A stretch of 64,000 nt of DNA from Candidatus Fermentithermobacillaceae bacterium (GTDB taxonomy: Bacteria > Bacillota > Sulfobacillia > Fermentithermobacillales > DUSS01), in contig DUSS01000027.1 in assembly GCA_012842495.1 (NCBI GenBank), forward strand, positions 1 through 64,000, written 5' to 3'. Under the pieces are notes generated by a model. That model did no database searches and was not told the origin of the DNA. It saw only the letters and a list, made by a program, of their open reading frames with translations. Both the position numbers and the translations under genes were made by a program. Shown in pieces: positions 52,439 through 60,400 of this stretch (position 1 is the stretch's first letter; every line of letters begins with the position of its first letter).

Positions 52439-52959
52439 GACGGCTTCCTGACCCCCTCAAGCAGAACCCGGCCCAGATCAACGATGGTAGCCGGGGCCAC
52501 TTCCACAAGATGTGATGCCAGCTCGTCCGGCCGCATATTTGCCCGGTTGTTTATGGCTTCCAGCAGCATGCCCAGGTTGACCCCCGTGACAAGCGCGAAA
52601 GACCGCCGGCGACCGGAAGCGAGGGCGGCAACCTCTCCCTGGGACCCCTGCTCCACCGGGGGTTTCGTGCATTCGGAGGTCTGTCCCCCCGTATCCGCCT
52701 GCGCGCGCTCCAGGAAGAGCATCGAAGCGATGTTGCTTGGAGTACCTCCGAAGAGATCCACGAGGAACAGAACATCGTCTTCGCTAAACGTATTTAGGAC
52801 CGCATCCACCTTGCGTCGAAAGCTTTCAGGCCCTTCGCCCTCTTCGAGGCAGACATACTCGAGTTTCGACGACTTTCCCGCAATCATACAGGCAGCTTCA
52901 ACGAGTCCTTTTGACAAGCTGCCGTGAGAAAGCACCACTATTGCGGTCATTCGGGGCAA
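52435..52959 (-). CDS. Mannose-family PTS IIA component
   Basis: A 174-residue EIIA. The phosphorylated histidine is in VVLSHGSLSKGLVEA near residue 12, followed by FLVDLFGGTPSN, the family's core motif, and LVTGVNLGMLLEAI. An unusually long loop of about 35 residues with Gln, Gly and Arg-rich text (GGQTSECTKPPVEQG) sits between them. The TTG at 52959 has GGAGG 7 bases upstream; ATG 52950 is the alternative. Confidence 0.92.
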   Translation of the reverse strand: MPRMTAIVVLSHGSLSKGLVEAACMIAGKSSKLEYVCLEEGEGPESFRRKVDAVLNTFSEDDVLFLVDLFGGTPSNIASMLFLERAQADTGGQTSECTKPPVEQGSQGEVAALASGRRRSFALVTGVNLGMLLEAINNRANMRPDELASHLVEVAPATIVDLGRVLLEGVRKPS

Positions 52960-53028
52960 GAGTGTCCCTCCTTTCCCTAGGCCAGCTGCAAGTCTGATCT
53001 CTTGGGTGCCTGGTCCTCAGACATCCTG

Positions 53029-53991
53029 TTAAAACGATTCTCCTTCAAGGATCAGTTCCGCAGTCGACCGGTCCGTTACGAGGCAGTTGATCATGCCGGA
53101 CTTTGCAGCAGCCCGGATGGCCTGTACTTTGTGCCTGCCGAACGCTACGCCTATCGTGTAAGGAACTTTTCTGAGCTGATGGGGCGAACAGGCGAGCGTC
53201 CTGGCACGGTACTGGGGCAGTACCGGCTTACCCTCGGCATCTACGAAATTCACACACACGTCGCCGCAGACCTCACGCCTTACGCAGTCATAGAACCGCT
53301 TATCGTTGAAGTAGCCCGCCCTGCCGACGCTGTCGGGGGTACCTATGCCCACAACGGCACACGTGAGGGAGTTCCAGCGCTCGGTGACCTCCCGTACCGA
53401 GTTCTCCATGAGGAGACGCTTTAGCGTTTCTTCGGAATCTACGAGACTCGGCGCGTAAAGCTGGAGGCACTTTCCTCCAAGCTTATGTGCAACCTTCTGA
53501 GCGATGTGATTTACTTGGAGTTCGGGGCTGGCCTGCCCGATTCCACCGACGAGAGGTACGACGGTGACATCCGGGTACCGGTCAAAAGGCTGGATGAGTT
53601 CGGCGAACTGCGCCAGCGTGTAGCCCCACGATACGCCGACCGTCCTCTGGCTACCCTGAGCACTCTGAAGTACCTCTTCGAGAAGTATGCAAGCTTCGGC
53701 GACGAGCCCGCGCATGATGAATGCCTGCGTTCCATCGGACGAAACTACCGCTGCTCTTTTCAGGTTAAGGGAGGCACGGAGCTTGTCCGCGGTTTCATTG
53801 GGCCGCTGCTCGGGCGGTTTCACTATCCTGACTTGCACGATTCCGGCGTCCCACGCTCGTTTCAAGATCCTCGAAACTTGAGACCTGGAAAACCCGGCCA
53901 GCTTAGCAATCTCTTCTTGGCTCATCTTCTCTACGTAGTACATCCGGGCCAAGTTGGCCATGAGCTCATACGAGGTCTTGGGTCTTGGCAT
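53029..53991 (-). CDS. SorC-family transcriptional regulator
   Basis: A 320-residue regulator. The N-terminal helix-turn-helix (about residues 23-50, MSQEEIAKLAGFSRSQVSRIL) is followed by the sugar-phosphate-binding domain with VGVSWGYTLAQF, VVPLVGGIG and CAVVGIGTPDS, the usual SorC/DeoR-C fold. GGGAGG precedes ATG 53991. It is the first gene upstream of the IIA-IIB-IICD-aldolase-dehydrogenase genes on the same strand and is expected to control them in response to a phosphorylated sugar. Confidence 0.93.
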   Translation of the reverse strand: MPRPKTSYELMANLARMYYVEKMSQEEIAKLAGFSRSQVSRILKRAWDAGIVQVRIVKPPEQRPNETADKLRASLNLKRAAVVSSDGTQAFIMRGLVAEACILLEEVLQSAQGSQRTVGVSWGYTLAQFAELIQPFDRYPDVTVVPLVGGIGQASPELQVNHIAQKVAHKLGGKCLQLYAPSLVDSEETLKRLLMENSVREVTERWNSLTCAVVGIGTPDSVGRAGYFNDKRFYDCVRREVCGDVCVNFVDAEGKPVLPQYRARTLACSPHQLRKVPYTIGVAFGRHKVQAIRAAAKSGMINCLVTDRSTAELILEGESF

Positions 53992-54134
53992 GGTCGTCCT
54001 CCCGTTTGGAACGGCCGGCAGCTGTACCGGGGTCGCAACCGCTCCTACGCCGGGCGGCGGATGGGACCGGAGCTGTCCGGCCGGCGTGTCACCCTTCGCT
54101 CGGACGGTTTCTACACATAATCCCGGTTTCCCTT

Positions 54135-54147
54135 CGCAAATTTGTGC
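54135..54147. promoter_or_regulatory. Possible SorC operator dyad
   Basis: CGCAAATTTGTGC is an imperfect palindrome centred on AAATTT, about 145 bases upstream of the SorC regulator start. SorC-type regulators often bind A/T-centred dyads with GCACA/TGTGC arms near their own promoter. No clear -35/-10 pair is visible beside it, so the assignment is tentative. Confidence 0.35.
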
Positions 54148-54202
54148 AGATTGAAAAGCGCGACTCGTGGGGAGGAGGCCAATGGGTACACGTGATGAAG
54201 AC

Positions 54203-55206
54203 CTACGGTAACACGACGAGCCGCGTCATCATCCCGCCGGGGAATGAATCGTCGTTGACTACCCGGGAGTAGTCGCGCGACCGGATCAGGTACTCCCCCG
54301 GGTGTTCCGGTACGATGAGTACATCGACTCTTTGACCAGGTCCCAGCGTAATAGCCGTTTTTTCGTATGAGGCATCCTTCCTGCCGGAAACCAGTGGAAA
54401 GGCGTCTTCTGCAATTACCCTTCCTGTAAGCCCACCAAGGTGTACGGTGTGGGTGAGGAAGCCGGCGTTGACGAGCCTCAGCAGAACCCGCTGCCCCACC
54501 CCCACCTGCACCTCTGAACCGTGCGGCTGCGACGGAAGAGATGGGTCTCCATCGGGTTTGAGCGTATCTGGATACGCTCTACCGTTGATTACCCAGGAAT
54601 CGGGTGCGAATTCCATCATGTTGAAATTCAGGCCCCGGGCAAGCGATTCGTGCATAGCTCTGTGGACTTCCCCGAGTACGAGTACCTTCTCGACGTCAAA
54701 CCGGCTGGCGGTACAGGGACCGTACGCGCTCCTGTACCCGGGGTTTCCGGGGACGGCAAATCTCTCGGCCGCACGATTATGACGCCGTACAGGCCCATCT
54801 GCACCTGGCAGTCCGGTCGTGTGCCCGACTCGTAGAGAAACACGCCTGGCCTCGCTGCCCGAAACAGGTATCTCACCCACGCCTCTTCGGCCGCCAGTGA
54901 GTCTGTGAAAGAGGTCATGAGGCCACCGGCGTACTCGGGGCTCACACGCTTCCAAACACCCGTCTCGCGCCTTACTAGAACACCCGCCTGACCGGGGAAA
55001 ATCAGCGAGGTGGGGAACGGTATCTCGCTCCGTAACGTCACGGTGATTATGTCGCCTTCCCGCACCTCGAGAACAGGGCCGGGGAAAATGGGGTTATCCT
55101 GTTCCGACCCAGAGAAACCCCAGAAAGGCACCTGTACCGTTCCGGTAGGACCCGGCAACGAGATGGCACCGGTCTTTGCCCACAGAGATCTAAACACGAA
55201 CGCCAA
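54203..55206 (-). pseudogene. Two-domain cupredoxin (multicopper-oxidase-like) gene A, frameshifted
   Basis: The N-terminal cupredoxin domain (TVQVPFWGF, PGVFLYESGTRPDCQVQMGLYGVIIV) starts at TTG 55206 with GGAGGGAG upstream. The C-terminal domain (DSWVINGRAYPDTL, VLLRLVNAGFLTHTVHLGG, SFPGGMMTRLVVLP) continues in a different frame. Compared with gene B, the change of frame falls near 54737-54752, in runs of C and G (CCCGGGGTTTCCGGGG). This is either a real frameshift or a base-call error. Copper-ligand motifs HxH and HCH are absent in both domains, so even if intact it would be a non-catalytic member. Confidence 0.75.
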
Positions 55207-55219
55207 CCCTGCTCCCTCC

Positions 55220-56383
55220 CTAACTCAGGGACCCGGCTTCCGGCGGCAACGACGGATAGATCGCGATCATCGTCATCAATCCGCCCGGAAATTCGCCCCA
55301 ATTCGTGATTTTCTGCTCTTCGTGAGCATGCAGCATGAAGTTGTATTCGCCCATTTCGTTGAAAGACACCACGCCGACCGGTATATCTCCCTTAACACCC
55401 AGGTACGGGCTCCCGCTCCACATGGTGAATCCGAGATCACCGACCCCCATGTTCCGGCGGTTCGGAAGCGGCACGGGGACGGGGTTCGCGGGAGTGTATC
55501 CGAGCCCCGTCCATCTGAAGATCAGGTCGCACGTTTGACCGGCCCCAAGGAGCACCGTGAACTTGTGGTACGACCTGTCTCCCACGCCGTTTCGGAGGAG
55601 GCTCCCATCGATGGCTACCACTCTTGAGTAGTTGCCGTGGGGATGGAGGGGATGGTTGTCGATTCCCGCTCCGGCAAGGCGGATGAGGACCCGCTCCCCG
55701 GGCTGCGCCATGACCATCGCCCCGTACGGCTGGTGCGGCAAATGCGGTAAGCTGTCGCCGAGCATGGTGTCGGGCGCACACCTGCCGTTCAGGGTCCAGT
55801 ACCGCGGCCTGAACTTTGAGATCCTGTAGGGTTGCCCCCTCTCTGCTGCGGCGTTGAGGACCGGGTCGATTTCCCCTGTCACCAGCACGTATTCACGGTC
55901 GAACTCCGTTCCGGAGCCTGCACCGTAGGCGGTCTTCAAACCTGGTACCGACCGATCGAAGTCCAGCGGCCTCACCACGAGCACGCCGTACAGGCCCATG
56001 AGGATCTGTTTATGTGGGTTGGTGCCGCTTTCGTAAAGATATGTCCCCGGTCTCTCCGCCCTGAACGAGTACGATATGGTCCCTCCTCCGGGTTCAGCGT
56101 GATCTACGAAAGACACCAGCCTCCCCTGCGCGTCATACTGGGGACGGACAGGACCGGCCTCTGTCCTGACTCCCCGCTGCCCGTTGAAGAATATGGACAC
56201 AGGCTCAGCACCGGTCTGGTTGACAAGGTTAACGGTCACGTCCTCGCCCTGGTTCACTACAAGGTGCGGCCCCGGGACCTGGGCCGGGGCATCCGGGCTT
56301 GCGGCAAACCCCCAAAAGTAGATGCTGTTGCCGTCGGGGGTGCTGAGATAACCGTCCTTCACCCATAAGTTGATGGTTCTCAT
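55220..56383 (-). CDS. Two-domain cupredoxin (multicopper-oxidase-like) protein B
   Basis: A 387-residue protein with two cupredoxin domains. Domain 1 lacks copper motifs (VSIFFNGQRG and YESGTNPHKQILMGLYG stand where HxH motifs occur in laccases). Domain 2 carries HPLHPHG and FMLHAHEEQKITNWGEFPGGLM, giving the HxxHxH and HxH histidines, but with Ala where the type 1 copper Cys would be. It has no signal peptide. ATG overlaps the end of gene C (ATGA) and it lies 14 bases before gene A, so the three are one operon. Alone it cannot make a full multicopper oxidase. Confidence 0.85.
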   Translation of the reverse strand: MRTINLWVKDGYLSTPDGNSIYFWGFAASPDAPAQVPGPHLVVNQGEDVTVNLVNQTGAEPVSIFFNGQRGVRTEAGPVRPQYDAQGRLVSFVDHAEPGGGTISYSFRAERPGTYLYESGTNPHKQILMGLYGVLVVRPLDFDRSVPGLKTAYGAGSGTEFDREYVLVTGEIDPVLNAAAERGQPYRISKFRPRYWTLNGRCAPDTMLGDSLPHLPHQPYGAMVMAQPGERVLIRLAGAGIDNHPLHPHGNYSRVVAIDGSLLRNGVGDRSYHKFTVLLGAGQTCDLIFRWTGLGYTPANPVPVPLPNRRNMGVGDLGFTMWSGSPYLGVKGDIPVGVVSFNEMGEYNFMLHAHEEQKITNWGEFPGGLMTMIAIYPSLPPEAGSLS

Positions 56384-57423
56384 TCGTTTTCACCTTCCCG
56401 GACCGGTGGGCAACCTAGAGGCCTCGGCCTCACCACTACCTCCGTGATCATCCCGCCCATAGGAGCACCTGCGTTCGTGATCCTGTGAAGGTTCCTGCAG
56501 TACAGCGGGTAAGTGCCTGGAACAGGGGCTGTGAACAGAGCGTCCAGCGTCTCTCCGGGCGCAATGTACACGGTGTCGCGTTCAAAGATCAGGTCCTCCC
56601 CGGCTGTCCCCCTCAGCACCTGAGCGTCCCGCGCGATGACCGTCAAGGATATGCCAGGTACCTGCACGGAGTGCTGCTGAAAGCCTAGATTGACGAATCT
56701 TAGAAGCACTCTTTCCCCCCGGTACGCGTTGATCCTGGCTGAGTAGGGTTGAAACGGCAGTTCGGACTCGTGCTCGCGCCGGACCGTGTCGGGGTACGCT
56801 CTTCCGTTTATGAGAAAGTAGTCCGGGCGGTACTCAGTCCAATCATATGGTTGGGCCTCTTCGACCATCCGGTGGGCGGTCGAGTCGAGCTCCGTCAGGA
56901 ACACGAGGAACTCCCGGTCGAATTCGGTCCACGCGTAGTTATAAGCAAACCGCCGCCGGGCATACTGCGGGCGCTTTTCGAGCTCCGGCCTGACTATAAG
57001 GGGACCCACCATTCCCATCTGGATGTGCTCAACCGGCTCGAAGTGGCAGTGGTACATGTACGTGCCTGGGTCCAGGGGTCTGTAGTAATACGTAAGGTCC
57101 CTTGCCACGGGGACCGACATTGAGGCTTCAGGAACACCGTCCCATACGGGAATCTGATTGGGGAAGCCATGCCAGTGAATGGTGTGCCCATCGTCCAGGT
57201 CGGGTCTTCCGGGCATGCCCAGGTTGGTGAGGGTGAGGAAGACCTCGTCTCCCTGGTAAGCTTCGATGAGCGGAGAGAGTAGCTGCGCCTTGCCTCTAAA
57301 GTCGAATATGCGGTCGTCCGGGACGCCGGTGATGTCGACGAACCCGAAGATGTAGTGTTCCGACCCGTCCGGCATCCTGATCTTGCCGTCCGTAGCGCCC
57401 AGACGCTTCCTGACTTGAGCCAT
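56380..57423 (-). CDS. Two-domain cupredoxin (multicopper-oxidase-like) protein C
   Basis: A 347-residue protein. Domain 1 has GHTIHWHGF and TYMYHCHFEPVEHIQMGM, a full HxxHxH plus H-C-H ... H ... M set. That is enough for a type 1 copper (His, Cys, His, Met) and four trinuclear-centre histidines. Domain 2 keeps LGFQQHSVQV and LYCRNLHRITNAGAPMGGM, a reduced set. The ATG at 57423 with GGAGGGGAAGG upstream is preferred over the longer open frame, which would run into the gene before it. No signal peptide is visible. It is first of three tandem relatives; cooperation with B is plausible. Confidence 0.87.
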   Translation of the reverse strand: MAQVRKRLGATDGKIRMPDGSEHYIFGFVDITGVPDDRIFDFRGKAQLLSPLIEAYQGDEVFLTLTNLGMPGRPDLDDGHTIHWHGFPNQIPVWDGVPEASMSVPVARDLTYYYRPLDPGTYMYHCHFEPVEHIQMGMVGPLIVRPELEKRPQYARRRFAYNYAWTEFDREFLVFLTELDSTAHRMVEEAQPYDWTEYRPDYFLINGRAYPDTVRREHESELPFQPYSARINAYRGERVLLRFVNLGFQQHSVQVPGISLTVIARDAQVLRGTAGEDLIFERDTVYIAPGETLDALFTAPVPGTYPLYCRNLHRITNAGAPMGGMITEVVVRPRPLGCPPVREGENE

Positions 57424-57451
57424 CCCTTCCCCTCCTCTGTACGTGAAAGTC

Positions 57452-60400
57452 TCACAGCCCCCCGGAGTATTCATCGGCGCCGGTATCATACCCGGCCCCT
57501 TGCGGGCGGGTCTCGCCGTCGTAGTCGTCAGCCGGCGCGTGGAAGACAACGGGATTGCCCTCAATGACCCGTGTCACCGATGGCGTCCCTCTGTCGATCG
57601 CGAGGACAGAGGCGGTGGTCAAGTGGTAGTCTCCCTGAAGTTCGGGTGTGACCGTAACGATCTTCACGGACTTGAAGTCCGGTTCCATGTTAAACGCCAC
57701 CGCGGTTACGGAAGTGTCGTATTCCCGCACGAAGCTGGGGTCGCCAACCTGATTGTCCCGCCCGCCGGGATAAGGTCGAGAAAGGCAACAGTGCTCGGGA
57801 TAGAGGTATGCGGGTATCCCGGATACTTCAATATCCAGCACATTGACCGGGTTGGGGTCGCCCGGAGCTCCGATCCCAGCTATCCCGCCTCTTCCCCCGT
57901 TGAGCGTCTGGTCGTAGAACCCTGCCCTGTTGTCCCAGAATATGTTGTTGAAAAGCACCGGGTCGCTGTAAGCCGGTTCGCCCGGGGCAAGCGATTCCAT
58001 AAACGGCACGCTGTGCGGTTCACTGGCAAGTCCTGCGGCGTGCGGCCTTCCGTCGCTGTCTTCGGCGGTCGCGGTGGTGATGTTCTTGGCGATGGTGTTG
58101 TTGTAGATGCACACGTAGGAGGAGTCGTCGAGAGCTATGCCACCGCCCAGATCGGTCGAAACGTTGTTCACGATGTAGTTGTTATAGATCCTCACCCTGT
58201 GCTTACCCGCCATAAGAACCCTGATACCGCCGCCGTCATCGTTGGCCACGTTGCCTTCGATCCGGTTATTGAAGATATCGACCTCGCCTGATCCCTGGCT
58301 GACCACCGCCGGCGGAAGAGGCTTTTCGCCGCCTACGAGAATGCCGCCGCCTTCGTCGAAGGACGAGTTGAACAGCAGGCAGTTATGATGGATCTTGCCA
58401 CCCTCGCTTAGGCCGAAGTGAGAAATGCCCCCACCGTATTCCGCAGAGTAGTTGCCGCAGATGGCGTTGTGATCTATCTCGTAACCACCGGCACCGCTGT
58501 AAATTCCGATACCTCCCGCGAGGCTGATGCCTCCGTTATTGGCTATCCTGTTATGGTGAATTCGGATTCCCTCGTTGTGGCACTTGCCTGCATATGCCTT
58601 GCCGACCACGACGCCTCCTCCGAAACCTCCACCGTTGCTTCGGATCACGTTGTTGCTCAAGATAAGGTGCCGGCAGTAAGCATAGACGTACACTCCGCCG
58701 CCTTCCTCCCCGCGGGCGCCGGTGATGGTGAAGCCATCGAGCTGTGTGCGGAACGCGGAGCTATACTGCCCATCCCGTGCGACGAACGTCACGACCTGGC
58801 CTCGGCTTAGTTCTTTGACCTGGTCCTGGGGCACCAGGTCCGGGCCGTCAAAGTCGATGGAGGAAATCCTTTGAAGCCACTCTCCCTCGTACGAAAGGAA
58901 GAACCGCCCGTCGATCACCGTGTCGTGTGCCCCGTGCCCCTGGAGCTTTAGATTCTTGTATATGATTGGGCTCTCATAGTAGATACCTGGCGCCACGACG
59001 ATTAGCGAGCCGTCGGACGCCGCATCGATGGCAGATTGGATTGTCCGGTAAGACGGGCTCGGCACCTCAAGTACCGGAGGACGATAGGATTCGTCGAAGA
59101 CATGAAGGGTGATGGCATTGCACGTCCTGGAGCCATCGTCCTTTACGATAGTCACCTGTCTCGGACCGCCTGCGTCCGGAGGGACTTCGAAAGCGATGGA
59201 GGTGTCAGTCCAGGCTGTCACCAGGACGCTCTGGTCGTCCAGAAGCACCGACCCCGGGTTGTCTCCGAACCCACGTCCGGTCACGTGAACCGTCCTCGGG
59301 CCGTCGACTGTAACGTAGACGCGGTCGAACCGGAAAACCTCGGGAATCCCGGGAGGAACATCGCACCCCGGGGGCCTGGAGAACTGAGCGCCCGGCCTTG
59401 CCACAAACGCCGTGATAGGGAACAGCGCCACGTCGGCGTACGTGGTCTTTCCCGGCCACACATCAAACACGAGCTTGAGGGTCTGGTAGTTCGGGTTGTA
59501 TCTCTCATTCGGGCGGTCGGGATCGCCGGGGTCGTTCCCGATTACCTGATACATGGCCGGAACCACGCCGGAAGGTGTGGGTGAATTTCGCGTGTAGGTC
59601 GAAGGCAGCAGTACTTCGAAGACACCGTTTATGTCGGAATGCACGGTCGTCAGGAGTTTGCCGCGAAAGTCTCTTATGCCGACGGGGGTGTCCGGGATTC
59701 CGCGCTTCTCACCGTAGTAGATGAACGCGGGGTCGGTTTCGATGTTGACATCGTCAAGGAGGAAACCCACTATTCTCCCGGCGACCGGAACATCCGTATA
59801 TATGAAAAAGTCCGCGGTCGCGTTGAGCCCTTCCCGCACCTCTACGATTTTCCTCCTCGGGTCGTAATAAGGAGGGTCGGGGACGGGGAAGTACGATGGC
59901 GGCGCCATCAGAGCCGGCATCTTTCCCCAGGTCCCGCGGGGCACGTGCCCTTTCGGAGCCGAAGGGATGCTCACTGACCGGCCGCCGGGTCTTGACTCTC
60001 CGGCGTGTACTGCTGACGCACCCGGGGACATGGGATCTGGGGCCCACCCCTCAGCGGGGGCGAAGTCATCACCTTCTCCCCTATTGACCGAAGTCTCGTC
60101 GAGCACCCGGTAACCCGGGGGTGGAACGACCTCTACGATGTACGGCCCTGGCGCAAGCCCTCCGAATGAGTATCCCCCGTCGAACACTCCCGGCCTGATC
60201 TGGTTGGAGATGCCAGGCACTTCGTAACAGGGCACAGGCTCCCCCTCGGGAGTGGTGCAACCGGTGGGATGCGCCCACGCGTCCGTCTCGACGGAAGACA
60301 AGAGATCGCCCTGCGTGACCTCCCCGGTCTCGGGGTCGACGAGGGCTGAATACAGGTTCACCGTCACACCCGGCACTCCCGGTTCGAAGTCCTCGGCCAC

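Noticed and set aside
53485-54120. A 211-codon plus-strand frame opposite the SorC regulator.
   Set aside because: Antisense of a gene with an unambiguous HTH and effector domain; composition is that of a mirror frame.
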